Assembly: GCF_018063565.1 (NCBI RefSeq)
Contig: NZ_JAGPBB010000022.1
Span: forward strand, 1-46,364
DNA length: 46,364 nt
Direction: 5' to 3'
Origin: Rhodoferax sp.
GTDB taxonomy: Bacteria > Pseudomonadota > Gammaproteobacteria > Burkholderiales > Burkholderiaceae_C
Each line of letters opens with the position of its first letter. The stretch's first letter is position 1. Of this stretch, positions 8,302-16,841 are shown in pieces. A program made the translations under genes and the position numbers. The notes under the pieces are model-generated. The model did not search any database and had not been told where the DNA came from. It was given only the letters and a program-made list of their open reading frames with translations.

Positions 8302-9570
8302 TCAGCCACCCGCCGTGGTGAGTGTTTCGGCCCAGACCAGCGCCTGCAAATGGGCCCAGTTCACCTGGTCCCCGGTCAGTTGCAGAGCCATCGCGTTTTC
8401 GGCAAAGGGCTGATCCGAGGCGTTCTCACAGGCCAGCGTCAACTGCAAAAAAGGCGCCAGCTCGCCGCGCTGGTGCAACAGCGCATCGGTCACCGACTGG
8501 GGCAGCGAGATACCTGCCAAGGCCTGGTCAAGCGGCACCCCCAGCATGGTGTCCAGCAAGGAAAACACACCGACCACAAAAGCGTTGTCACATTCCTCGG
8601 GGGGCAACAGTTCTGCCGCCAGCAGTTCCATCAGCCGGCCCCGCACCACCGCCACGTGGCCTACCGCAGGCGAAACGCTGCTATCGCCTGAAGTGGTCAT
8701 CAACAAAGCGGCCCAGCGAAACAGTTTTTTCAGTCCCAGCAGCATGACAGCGTGGCGAAACGAGGTGATTTCGCAGCGCAAACCGAAGCCGGCCGAGTTG
8801 ATGAAACGCAACAGATTGAACGACAGCGTCGGGTCACGCTTGAAAACTTCCTCGATGTCGGTGGTGCTGGCTTGCTTGCGGACCAGGTTGATGAGTTGCA
8901 CGATGGCCGCCTGGGCCGGGCGCAGGCTTTGTCCCTTGATCATCACGGGCCGGGCAAACCAGTATCCCTGGAACAAGCACATACCCGCCAGACTGGCATG
9001 TTCAAACTGCTCGGCACTTTCAACTTTTTCTGCAATCAGCTGCGCTCTGCTGGACTTGTCGAGTTGGCGCGTGAGGCCAAACAGCTGCGCTTGGGTGAAG
9101 CAGCTGATGTCGATCTTGATGAACGAGGCCAGTGCCAGCCACGACGCGTAGGCTGGTGCCAGCACCCGGTGGTCAAAGGCCAGACGGAAACCGCGTTTGT
9201 GGACCGCGGCCAGGGTTTGTTGAAAGGCGTCAATGTCTTCGGCGCTGTCCTGGTCAATGGTCAAAGCGGGTATTTCCAGCACCACACGCTCCGGGTCAAT
9301 CAGCTCCAGGTGACCCCCGGCGAGCGTTTGGTGGGTGCAGTTGATGAAGAGGGGCTTGCGTGAACTCTGGATCTCACTGTCGGCAGCGCACAGCAGGTTG
9401 AATATCAGGGCAGCATCACTGGCGGCGCTGAAGCTGGACCCAACTGCTGAGCGATCAAACAGCTCATAACCGAAAACCGCACGTTTGGCGTCCAGGATCG
9501 GTTGCCGCGCAATGGCCAGCGTTTGGCCGGGTGGTGCGGCGTTTTGCGGCGCTGCGGTCGGTTGGTTCAT
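8302..9570 (-). CDS. Degenerate EAL plus HDOD domain signalling protein
   Basis: The 422-residue protein has an N-terminal EAL-like domain (about residues 20-215) and a C-terminal HDOD domain (about 215-405). The EAL signature is FGYELFDRS instead of E-A-L, and the usual DDFG is replaced by FDHRV, so cyclic-di-GMP hydrolysis is not expected. EKVES and FQGYWFARP are retained, the pattern of YuxH-like proteins. The HDOD part starts at the KQASTTDIEEVFKRDPTLSFNLLRFINSA segment, typical of this non-catalytic HD-related fold used in regulation. The start overlaps the stop of the DUF455 gene by 4 bp, so the two are co-transcribed. Function is probably ligand-sensing or protein-binding. Confidence 0.85.
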   Translation of the reverse strand: MNQPTAAPQNAAPPGQTLAIARQPILDAKRAVFGYELFDRSAVGSSFSAASDAALIFNLLCAADSEIQSSRKPLFINCTHQTLAGGHLELIDPERVVLEIPALTIDQDSAEDIDAFQQTLAAVHKRGFRLAFDHRVLAPAYASWLALASFIKIDISCFTQAQLFGLTRQLDKSSRAQLIAEKVESAEQFEHASLAGMCLFQGYWFARPVMIKGQSLRPAQAAIVQLINLVRKQASTTDIEEVFKRDPTLSFNLLRFINSAGFGLRCEITSFRHAVMLLGLKKLFRWAALLMTTSGDSSVSPAVGHVAVVRGRLMELLAAELLPPEECDNAFVVGVFSLLDTMLGVPLDQALAGISLPQSVTDALLHQRGELAPFLQLTLACENASDQPFAENAMALQLTGDQVNWAHLQALVWAETLTTAGG

Positions 9571-10436
9571 GATGTCAGTCCGGTCCTGTCAGTCAATTTT
9601 CTGGAAGCGACACCGGGTGTAGCACATAAGGCGTCCAGTTCGTCGTCGGCAAAACCTGCCGCCCTGCGGGCGTCAAGGTTGAACGGGCCTTTCAGGACTG
9701 GTGCACCGTACTGTTGGGCCAGACGGGTGTAGGCAACGAGCGGGTCAAGCCCTCGCTGCTGGCAGACGAAGCGGTACCAGTGGTTGCCGGTGGCCACGTG
9801 GCCAATCTCGTCCCGCAGGATGATGTCAAGAATCTGCGCCCCGCGCAGATCGCCGACCGAGACCAGTTTCTTCCTGATGGCAGGTGTGGCGTCGAGTCCT
9901 CGCGCCTCCAGCGTGCGTGGTACCAGCGCCAGGCGTGCCAATACGTCATCACGGGTGCGCTCGGCCATGTCCCATAGGCCATCGTGCGCGGGGAAGTCGC
10001 CATACCGGTGACCCAGCGTCATCAGGTGATCGGCCAGCAACTGGTAATGCAGCGCCTCTTCCTGTGCCACACCCAACCAGTCGCGGTAAAAGGCCTCCGG
10101 CATGTGGGGGAAGCGCCAGACAATGTCCAGCGCCAGGTTGATGGCATTGGCTTCAATGTGCGTCAGTGCATGGATCAGGCTGGCATGACCTTGCGGCGTG
10201 CCCACCGCACGGTGGCTGAGCGCGCCGGGTTGCACCAGCAGCGGCCGCTGAGGGCGACCCGGCACCGCGAGGCTTGGGTGGATCGACTCATCACACCCAA
10301 GTGCTTGCGCGCCTGCATCTAACGCGCTGACGGCGCGGACTTTGTCGTCAAGCCGGTCGAGCTGCAACAGGGACAGCGCTTGCTGGCGCAGACTGTTGCC
10401 GGCCTGCATGGCCATGGGTTCAGGAGATATCTGCAT
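9567..10436 (-). CDS. DUF455 ferritin-like protein
   Basis: This 289-residue protein belongs to the DUF455 family. Putative iron-ligand motifs spaced as in ferritin-like four-helix proteins are HIEANAINLALDIV, EEALHYQLLADHL and RDEIGHVATGNHWYRF. The N-terminal segment RPLLVQPGALSHRAVGTPQG is the family's conserved entry motif. Members have been compared with the tRNA hydroxylase MiaE, but no substrate is established. It is upstream of and overlaps the EAL-HDOD gene by ATGA. The gene is divergent from the carbonic anhydrase gene, 77 bp apart. Confidence 0.85.
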   Translation of the reverse strand: MQISPEPMAMQAGNSLRQQALSLLQLDRLDDKVRAVSALDAGAQALGCDESIHPSLAVPGRPQRPLLVQPGALSHRAVGTPQGHASLIHALTHIEANAINLALDIVWRFPHMPEAFYRDWLGVAQEEALHYQLLADHLMTLGHRYGDFPAHDGLWDMAERTRDDVLARLALVPRTLEARGLDATPAIRKKLVSVGDLRGAQILDIILRDEIGHVATGNHWYRFVCQQRGLDPLVAYTRLAQQYGAPVLKGPFNLDARRAAGFADDELDALCATPGVASRKLTDRTGLTS

Positions 10437-10513
10437 CAGGGTGTTTGCAAGAGGTCGCCCGACGGTATCCGGACATCCCTACAATTCTAGGTAAACAACG
10501 ACAAAGGACCGTG

Positions 10514-11038
10514 ATGGCAATCTATGAGCTCGATGGTGTGGTACCGCAGCTGGCTGAGTCTGCCTGGGTGGCCGATAGCGCCGAAGTGATGGGCGAGGTG
10601 TCCCTGGGCGAGGAGGTGGGCATCTGGTTTGGTGTGGTGGTGCGCGGTGATACGGCCCCCATCTGTATTGGTGCGCGCACCAACATCCAGGATCTGTGCG
10701 TGTTACATGCTGATGTCGGCCAGCCGTTGACCATTGGTTCGGGTGTGACCGTCGGGCACCAAGCGATGTTGCATGGTTGCACCATCGGTGATGACAGCCT
10801 GATTGGCATCGGTGCGGTGGTGCTCAACGGTGCACGCATCGGCAAGGGTTGCCTGGTCGGTGCCGGGTCTTTGGTGACCGAGGGCAAGGAGTTTGCCGAT
10901 GGCAGCATGATCATCGGCAGCCCCGCCAAAGCGATACGTCAGCTGACACCCGAGCAGTTGCAGGGCCTGCGCGAGAGTGCCAGCCACTACGTTGCCAATG
11001 CGCGCCTGTTCAAGGCGAGTTTGCACAAGATCGCCTGA
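10514..11038 (+). CDS. Gamma-class carbonic anhydrase family protein (YrdA-like)
   Basis: The ATG at 10514 gives a 174-residue left-handed beta-helix protein starting MAIYELDG. Hexapeptide repeats run through most of it. The presumed metal ligands are in LHADVG and VGHQAMLHGC, and VRGDTAPICIGARTNIQD is the family core. An upstream in-frame ATG at 10445 adds unconserved residues that extend towards the divergent gene, so it is not used. The family includes trimeric zinc/iron carbonic anhydrase-like proteins such as YrdA and PaaY; activity is not assured. The sequence tacaattcta at 10480-10489 may serve as a -10 region but has no good -35 partner. It is followed 9 bp later by hslO. Confidence 0.88.
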   Translation: MAIYELDGVVPQLAESAWVADSAEVMGEVSLGEEVGIWFGVVVRGDTAPICIGARTNIQDLCVLHADVGQPLTIGSGVTVGHQAMLHGCTIGDDSLIGIGAVVLNGARIGKGCLVGAGSLVTEGKEFADGSMIIGSPAKAIRQLTPEQLQGLRESASHYVANARLFKASLHKIA

Positions 11039-11047
11039 AAGGCCAGT

Positions 11048-12028
11048 GTGTCTGAAATTCACAAGTTCCTGTTTGAGGGAGTGCCGGTGCGGGGTGTGCT
11101 GGTGCGCCTGACCGATGCCTGGACGGAGATTCTGCGTCGACGTGCGGGCAACACCACCCACGGTGCGTTTCCGCCCGCCGTGCAGCAATTGCTTGGCGAG
11201 ATGACCGCTGCTGCGGTGCTGATGCAGTCCAACATCAAGTTTGACGGCGCCTTGGTGCTGCAGGTTTTGGGTGACGGGCCGGTCAAGCTGGCGGTGGTGG
11301 AAGTTCAGCCCGGGCTGGGTCTGCGCGCTACGGCGACCGTGAACGGTGAAGTCGCCGCGGACGCCCGCTTGAGTCAGATGGTCAACCTGGGCCGCCAGGG
11401 GCGCTGCGTCATCACGCTGGATCCGCAAAATCGCCAACCTGGCCAACAGCCTTACCAGGGCGTAGTGCCATTGGTGGACAGTGCCGATCAAACGCTTGAA
11501 AAGCTCAGTGATGTGCTGCAGCACTACATGCATCAGAGCGAGCAGCTCGACACGACCTTGGTGCTTGCTGCCGATGACAAGGTGGCCGCTGGCCTGCTGA
11601 TTCAACGGTTGCCCACTCAGGGCAGTGGCAATCTGTCGAACATTTCAACCGGCACCGATGGGGTTGACCCGTCCGAGGACTATCGACGCATCGCGTTGCT
11701 GGCTTCCAGTTTGAAGCGGGACGAACTGCTGACACTTGACGCCACCACGGTGTTACACCGCTTGTTCTGGCAGGAGGATCTGCGGCGTTTCGATCCCGTG
11801 CAGGGTGCACCGGCACCCCATTTCGCCTGTAGTTGCAGCCGCGATCGGGTCAGCAAAATGCTGGTTGGGTTGGGTGCGCAAGAGGCGCACAGCATCTTGC
11901 AGGAAACCCAGGTGATCGAGGTGGGTTGTGACTTTTGTGGTGTGCAATACCGTTTTGACAGCGTCGACGTGGAGCAGCTGTTTCACCAACCCGAACAGCG
12001 CCCACCCTCGGGCGCGGCGATTCACTGA
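11048..12028 (+). CDS. hslO: Hsp33 redox-regulated chaperonin
   Basis: The 326-residue chaperone starts with GTG (MSEIHKFLFEG). It acts in the cytosol under oxidative stress as an ATP-independent holdase. The C-terminal zinc centre is intact: Cys261 and Cys263 in ACSCSRDRV, then Cys294 and Cys297 in CDFCG. The N-terminal domain has the family motif HGAFPPAVQQLLGEM. Length is slightly above the roughly 290 of E. coli, as usual for betaproteobacteria. It follows the gamma carbonic anhydrase gene closely and ends 4 bp from the convergent zapA gene. Confidence 0.93.
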   Translation: MSEIHKFLFEGVPVRGVLVRLTDAWTEILRRRAGNTTHGAFPPAVQQLLGEMTAAAVLMQSNIKFDGALVLQVLGDGPVKLAVVEVQPGLGLRATATVNGEVAADARLSQMVNLGRQGRCVITLDPQNRQPGQQPYQGVVPLVDSADQTLEKLSDVLQHYMHQSEQLDTTLVLAADDKVAAGLLIQRLPTQGSGNLSNISTGTDGVDPSEDYRRIALLASSLKRDELLTLDATTVLHRLFWQEDLRRFDPVQGAPAPHFACSCSRDRVSKMLVGLGAQEAHSILQETQVIEVGCDFCGVQYRFDSVDVEQLFHQPEQRPPSGAAIH

Positions 12029-12032
12029 GCTC

Positions 12033-12365
12033 TCAGAACAACTGGTCGTCTCGGTTGAGAGCTTCATCCAGCCGTTTGCTCAGGGCGGACAACTTGCGGG
12101 ATACCTCAACATCACTGTCCGTGGCGGCGCGTGCCTGGCCCGTTGGGGTACTGGTTTGCAGCGCGTGCTGGTCCGACAGGTCAAACGCCAGATTCAGGGC
12201 CGCCAAAACGGCAATGCGGTCACGCGCACGCACCTTGCCGCTGTCGCGGATCTTGCACATGGCCAAATCCACCCGTTGCACCGCTTCGAGCAAACGCGCA
12301 TCACCACCGTCAGGACAACCCAGAAGGTAGCTTTGACCCATGATCTGAACTTCAAGCTGTTTCAT
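12033..12365 (-). CDS. zapA: Cell division protein ZapA
   Basis: This 110-residue protein has the ZapA head domain (MKQLEVQIMGQSYLLGCPDG, then VDLAMCKIRDSGKVRARDRIAVLAALNLA) followed by a C-terminal helix that dimerises. It promotes FtsZ protofilament bundling at midcell. Its start overlaps the stop of the upstream coiled-coil gene (ATGA). In many proteobacteria 6S RNA lies downstream of zapA; here only 4 bp separate it from hslO, so no 6S RNA is at this site. Confidence 0.9.
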   Translation of the reverse strand: MKQLEVQIMGQSYLLGCPDGGDARLLEAVQRVDLAMCKIRDSGKVRARDRIAVLAALNLAFDLSDQHALQTSTPTGQARAATDSDVEVSRKLSALSKRLDEALNRDDQLF

Positions 12366-12604
12366 GCGCTGGCCTGCGGGTGGGGGCTAGCGACCTTGTT
12401 GTCCGACATTTCTGGCAGCCGCTCAAGCAGCACATCCACGCGGGCGCGAGCCGCGCTCAGGCGCGATTTCAGTGAGTCGCGCTCCTGCGTCAGGCTGTCG
12501 ATTTGCCGGTAAAGCAAAGCGTTGGTGCGCGTCAGCTCTTCGTAGCGCAACAGCAGGCGCTCCACGCGTTCGGTAAGCAGATCAAGTTGTGACGGGTCTG
12601 ACAT
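12362..12604 (-). CDS. Small coiled-coil protein, ZapB-like
   Basis: From the ATG at 12604 this is an 80-residue, mostly helical heptad-patterned protein (LDLLTERVERLLLRYEELTR, then LYRQIDSLTQERDSLKSRLS). Such short coiled-coil genes commonly precede zapA in proteobacteria and are described as ZapB-like or DUF904-type. Upstream in-frame residues to 12637 look unconserved. Location and ATGA overlap with zapA support a division role through partner binding, by inference. Confidence 0.75.
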   Translation of the reverse strand: MSDPSQLDLLTERVERLLLRYEELTRTNALLYRQIDSLTQERDSLKSRLSAARARVDVLLERLPEMSDNKVASPHPQASA

Positions 12605-12652
12605 AGCGCAGATTGTAGGGTTTCGGCAAGTTGACACGACTAGAATCTTGAC

Positions 12653-12858
12653 CGTTGGTGCTCGCGGTGTGGTTCACATGCCGCAGTTCAACGGGAAGCA
12701 GAAGGGCGATGCGGGCAACCGCGGGCCTAACCTGCGCTGCCCCCGCAACGGTAAGTGGACGAACCCTGAACGGTTCCGCTGTGATCGAGGCCACTGGGTG
12801 TTTGCCAACACTTGGGAAGGCGATGACGGTTGATTCCACCAGCCCGGATACCGGCCAA
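12653..12858 (+). promoter_or_regulatory. Cobalamin (adenosylcobalamin/B12) riboswitch
   Basis: Conserved elements occur in order: GCTGCCCCCGCAACGGTAAG (12736-12755), GCCACTG (12790-12796) with GGGAAGGCG (12814-12822), and the B12 box AGCCCGGATACCGGCC (12841-12856). These match the cobalamin aptamer core. It lies in the leader of btuB. TAGAAT at 12641-12646 is a plausible -10, putting the RNA start near 12653, but the -35 is weak. High B12 should shut off the btuB gene and probably the transport genes behind it. Confidence 0.93.
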
Positions 12859-12890
12859 CACGGTGGTTGTGCACACCCTGCGCAACCGTG
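12859..12890 (+). promoter_or_regulatory. Expression-platform hairpin of the cobalamin riboswitch
   Basis: CACGG (12859-12863) can pair with CCGTG (12886-12890), and TTGTGC (12867-12872) with GCGCAA (12880-12885), leaving a short bulge. It directly follows the B12 box. No T-run follows, so control of translation or a Rho-type mechanism is more likely than an intrinsic terminator. Confidence 0.5.
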
Positions 12891-12943
12891 ACGCCCAGGC
12901 GCTGTCGGGGACGACGGTGAGGGTCTTTTGTTCCCGGTTTGTC

Positions 12944-14830
12944 ATGAAATCTCTTGTTTTCTCCCAGTGCAAGCCTGCACCCTGGTGCCTGGCAGTTGCC
13001 ACTATGGCATTTGTTGCATCGCTGCCCGGTCATTCGGCGGCGCAGTCCGTCGCCCAGCTTGATCAGGTGGTGGTCACCGCCACCCGCATTCCGACCCCTA
13101 TCACCGAAGTGATCGCCGATGTGTCGGTGATCGACCGCAGCGTGCTCGATCAGGCCGGGCAAACCTCGCTGCGTGATGTGCTGGCACAACTGCCTGGCGT
13201 GCAACTGTCCAGCAACGGTGGTTACCGCGCTTTGTCCAGCATATTCCTGCGTGGCGCGTCAGCGGCTCAGACGCTGATTCTGGTGGATGGCATCCGCATC
13301 GGCTCTGCCACTGCGGGTGGGGCGGCTCTGGAAAATATGCCGCTTGAACGTATCGAACGCATTGAAATACTGCGCGGTGCCGCCTCGGCGCTCTATGGCC
13401 CTGACGCCGTGGGTGGCGTCATTCAGATTTTTACCCGAGATGCCAGCGACACACCACAAGGTGCGGCCCATGCTGGCGTGGGTTCGGATGGTCAACGCCA
13501 GATCGGTGCGTCGCTGCGTGGGCGAACCGGTGTCCTGGGCTATAGCCTGGGTGGCTCGCGTGAAAAGGGCAAAGGCATCAGTGTCATCAGCAACAGTGTC
13601 AGCGGCAATTTCAATCCCGATGCGGATGGGTTTGACGTCAGTAGTGTCGATGCCAGTCTGAAGGCACAACTCTCGGCACAGCATAGCGTGAGCCTGGGTT
13701 GGCTGCGCAGTGAAATGGACTACCAGTTTGATGGCACCGCCTACCCCAACCCGCTGGGCCTGAATCGCCTGACCACCGACGCCTGGGCCAGACCGGCCCT
13801 GCAGCAGTTCCATCTGAGCTGGGACGCCCAGTGGTTACCCACGTGGAAGTCAAGTCTGAAACTCGGTCGTAGCGATGATGATTCGGTCAGCGACTACCTG
13901 CGCGCCACGGACGGTGCGCCCAATGGCAGTTTTGCCTTCAATACCAAACGCCGACAGCTGAGCTGGCAAAACGAGCTGGCTCTGGCCGACGATGTGTTGA
14001 CGCTGCTGCTTGAACACCGCAGCGAAGCGGTGGACAGCAGCACCGGCTACACCGTCAAGTCGCGCGATATCAACGCCATGATGTTCTCTTACGCACTCAA
14101 TCGTGCCAACTGGAACGCGCTGGCGGTGCTGCGACGCGACGACAACTCCCAGTTTGGCGGCTTCAACAACTGGGCCCTGTCGGGCGGCTACAAGCTCAAT
14201 CCGAACCTGCGTGCCGTGGCCAGTCTGGGCACCAGTTTTCAGGCACCCAGTTTCAATCAGTTGTATTACCCGGGCTTTGGTAACCCGGTGCTGCAACCGC
14301 AACAAAACCGTGCCACCGAGCTTGGTTTGAAGTACCAGCAGGGCAAAGCTTCTGCTTCGGCGTTGCTCTACCACAACGAAATTGAGGGGTTTATCACCCC
14401 GGTCACCAACGAGCAAAGCAGTCTGGCGGTTTTGCGTGGTTTCACGCTGGCACTACAGAACCAGCACGGCGATACGGTGTACAGCGCCTCATACGACTAC
14501 GCCGACCCCCGAACACAACCCAACGCGTTGCGTTTTGTCCGCGTTGCGCGCCATGTGATGAATCTGCAGGCACGGCACCAGGGCGGTGCGCTGGGCTGGT
14601 TTGGGGAGCTCAGGTTTTCCAGTCACCGCGAGGACAACAACCTGAGTTTCAGTGGTCGTGATGTGTTGGCGGGTTATGGCCTGCTCAATCTGGGCGTCGA
14701 CTGGAAGATCAGCCCAAAGCTGAATCTGCTGGCACGCCTGAACAATGTCACGGACACCCAGTACATGCTGGCCAACAGCTATCAAATGCCGGGCCGCAAT
14801 CTGTTCGTGTCGCTCCACTGGGCCAGTTAG
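12944..14830 (+). CDS. btuB: TonB-dependent vitamin B12 receptor BtuB
   Basis: The 628-residue outer-membrane receptor starts at ATG 12944. It has a signal peptide ending near HSAAQS, a TonB-box-like VVVTATR (residues 42-48) and a plug domain with QLPGVQLSSNGGYRALSSIFLRG. The 22-strand barrel ends in the aromatic-terminal FVSLHWAS. Family motif MLANSYQMPGRNLFV is BtuB/FepA-like. The riboswitch in its leader and the btuFCD genes behind it make cobalamin the substrate with high probability. Codons between 12830 and the ATG overlap the riboswitch and are not part of the gene. Confidence 0.93.
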   Translation: MKSLVFSQCKPAPWCLAVATMAFVASLPGHSAAQSVAQLDQVVVTATRIPTPITEVIADVSVIDRSVLDQAGQTSLRDVLAQLPGVQLSSNGGYRALSSIFLRGASAAQTLILVDGIRIGSATAGGAALENMPLERIERIEILRGAASALYGPDAVGGVIQIFTRDASDTPQGAAHAGVGSDGQRQIGASLRGRTGVLGYSLGGSREKGKGISVISNSVSGNFNPDADGFDVSSVDASLKAQLSAQHSVSLGWLRSEMDYQFDGTAYPNPLGLNRLTTDAWARPALQQFHLSWDAQWLPTWKSSLKLGRSDDDSVSDYLRATDGAPNGSFAFNTKRRQLSWQNELALADDVLTLLLEHRSEAVDSSTGYTVKSRDINAMMFSYALNRANWNALAVLRRDDNSQFGGFNNWALSGGYKLNPNLRAVASLGTSFQAPSFNQLYYPGFGNPVLQPQQNRATELGLKYQQGKASASALLYHNEIEGFITPVTNEQSSLAVLRGFTLALQNQHGDTVYSASYDYADPRTQPNALRFVRVARHVMNLQARHQGGALGWFGELRFSSHREDNNLSFSGRDVLAGYGLLNLGVDWKISPKLNLLARLNNVTDTQYMLANSYQMPGRNLFVSLHWAS

Positions 14831-14840
14831 GAGTGTCGTC

Positions 14841-15758
14841 ATGACCGGTCATGCCTGGTGCTGGTGGCTGCGCGGCAAAGCCCGCGTGGTGCTGCTGTGG
14901 CTGGGTATGGCGCTGTCAGCACCGTCACTGTGGGCGTATGCGGTTACCGACGACCGGGGCGTGACACTCACCTTTGACAAGCCACCGCAACGCATTGTGA
15001 GTTTGCTGCCATCGCTGACGGAGACGGTGTGCGCACTTGGCCAGTGCCAGCGCCTAGTGGGGGTGGACCGGTATTCCAATTACCCGCTGCAGGTGCGTCA
15101 GTTGCCGCAGCTCGGTGGTGGGCTGGACCCCAATCTGGAAGCCATCGTGGCCTTGCGCCCTGATCTGGTGCTGATGGCCACCTCGACCCGGTTGGGCGAG
15201 CGACTGCAGGCGCTGGGCCTCAAGGTGATGGCCTTGGAACCAAAAACCCATGGCGACGTGCAACGTGTGTTGATCGCCATCGGGCAGGTGCTGGATGTTC
15301 CGCATGCGATGCAGGTCTGGCGTGACCTGGACGCAGGCGTGGTGGCGGCGGCCCAGTCTTTGCCAGCGGCGGTGCGTGGTGCGCGGGTCTACTTCGAAGC
15401 CAGTCAAGGCCCCTACGGTGCCAGCGAGGCATCGTTCATCGGTGAAACCCTGGCGCGCCTGGGTGTCAGGAATATTCTGCCGCGCGAGCTGGGGCCGTTC
15501 CCGAAGATCAATCCGGAGTTTGTGGTGCGGGCCAATCCGGACCTGATCATGCTCAGTGCGCGCAGCGCCGATGGTCTGTCGCAGCGCCCCGGGTGGCACA
15601 GCATCCGGGCCGTGCGGGAGCAGCGGGTGTGTGTTTTCACGGCCGAGCAGGCCGATATTCTGGTGCGCGCTGGCACCCGTTTGGCCGACGCAGCACGGCT
15701 GATGGCGAATTGCTTGCGCGAAAAGGCACCGGCGACAGGGATGAAGGGCCCGCCATGA
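14841..15758 (+). CDS. btuF: Cobalamin-binding periplasmic protein BtuF
   Basis: The 305-residue class III periplasmic binding protein has a signal peptide (first 32 residues, ending near LWAYA). Two lobes carry RIVSLLPSLTETVCALG and GVDRYSNYP in the first, and the long connecting helix near LVLMATSTRLGERLQALG. It delivers B12 to BtuCD. ATG 14841 lies 10 bp after the btuB stop. Its stop overlaps the btuC start by ATGA. A longer frame upstream overlaps btuB and is not used. Confidence 0.9.
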   Translation: MTGHAWCWWLRGKARVVLLWLGMALSAPSLWAYAVTDDRGVTLTFDKPPQRIVSLLPSLTETVCALGQCQRLVGVDRYSNYPLQVRQLPQLGGGLDPNLEAIVALRPDLVLMATSTRLGERLQALGLKVMALEPKTHGDVQRVLIAIGQVLDVPHAMQVWRDLDAGVVAAAQSLPAAVRGARVYFEASQGPYGASEASFIGETLARLGVRNILPRELGPFPKINPEFVVRANPDLIMLSARSADGLSQRPGWHSIRAVREQRVCVFTAEQADILVRAGTRLADAARLMANCLREKAPATGMKGPP

Positions 15759-16837
15759 GCCGTCATCAACCACGCATCGTGCTGTTGTGGCTGCTGGTGC
15801 TGAGCCTTTTGGCGACGGTGGCGGGGCTGAATGTGGGCAGCGGTGGCATGGATCTGCTGGCCGGTCAGTGGTTGCAAGCCGGTGCAGACCCCGCTGAAAC
15901 AGCGATGTTGCAGCAGATTCTGCTGGACATCCGACTGCCGCGCACACTCGGCGCCTGGGTGGCCGGTGCCCTGCTTGGGCTGGCCGGCGCGGTGGCGCAA
16001 GGCCTGTTTCGCAATCCGCTGGCCGACCCGTTTTTGCTCGGTAGTGCCTCGGGCGCGTCGCTCGGTGTGGCGCTGGCTTTGGTGGGCATAGGTGGCAACC
16101 TGGCATTGGCGGGACCGACGGCCCTGCCCGGTGGTGTGATGGTGAGCATGTTCTCGGGCAGTCTATGGGTGCGCCTTGGGCTCACCGGCGCTGCTTTCGC
16201 TGGTGCGGCCCTGGCGGTGCTGCTGACACTGGTGCTGTCACGCGGCGTGCAGCACACCCTGCGGCTGTTGTTGTCGGGGGTGATTGTTGGCGTGGTGCTG
16301 GGGGCCTTGACCCAGTTGGTGTTGCAGTTTTCACCCGAATCCCTGCAGTCCATGCAGGCATTTATGTTGGGGTCGAGTGCTTTTGTCGGCTGGACTGCCT
16401 GTGGCCTGATGCTGGCGATTTGGCTGCCATGTCTGGTGCTGGCATCGCTGCTGGGGCGGGGGCTGGATGGTTTGAGTCTGGGCGAGGCCACCGCGCAGAG
16501 TCTGGGCGTGTCATTGGTCTGGCTCAGGTTGGCTCTGGTGGCAGTTTTGGCCCTGGCCACCGGCACGGCGGTGGCGCAAACCGGCTTGATTGCCTTTGTT
16601 GGTCTGGCCGCGCCGCATCTGGTGCGCTCGGCCGTGGCGACCACCCATCGTTGGCTGATGTTGCTGGCCAGCCTGGTGGGCGGCTTGCTGCTGACGGCGG
16701 CAGACACGCTGGCGCGCGGCCTGATTGCGCCGCAGGAACTGCCGGTGGGGGTGCTGACCGCCGTGCTGGGTGGTGGTTACCTGCTCTGGTTGATGCATCG
16801 TCGACGCCGCACTCTGGCCGCAGGAAGCGGGCAATAG
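15755..16837 (+). CDS. btuC: Cobalamin ABC transporter permease BtuC (FecCD family)
   Basis: The 360-residue FecCD-type permease has about ten hydrophobic segments. Family motifs are IRLPRTLGAWVAGALLGLAG near residue 70, QGLFRNPLADPFLLGSASG, and GLIAFVGLAAPHLVR, the coupling-loop region. ATG 15755 overlaps the btuF stop. It forms the membrane channel for B12 with BtuD. It ends 4 bp before btuD, in a stretch that contains a 32-bp repeat. Confidence 0.9.
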   Translation: MSRHQPRIVLLWLLVLSLLATVAGLNVGSGGMDLLAGQWLQAGADPAETAMLQQILLDIRLPRTLGAWVAGALLGLAGAVAQGLFRNPLADPFLLGSASGASLGVALALVGIGGNLALAGPTALPGGVMVSMFSGSLWVRLGLTGAAFAGAALAVLLTLVLSRGVQHTLRLLLSGVIVGVVLGALTQLVLQFSPESLQSMQAFMLGSSAFVGWTACGLMLAIWLPCLVLASLLGRGLDGLSLGEATAQSLGVSLVWLRLALVAVLALATGTAVAQTGLIAFVGLAAPHLVRSAVATTHRWLMLLASLVGGLLLTAADTLARGLIAPQELPVGVLTAVLGGGYLLWLMHRRRRTLAAGSGQ

Positions 16838-16841
16838 AGCT

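Noticed and set aside
12029-12032. 6S RNA expected downstream of zapA
   Set aside because: Only 4 bp separate zapA from hslO.
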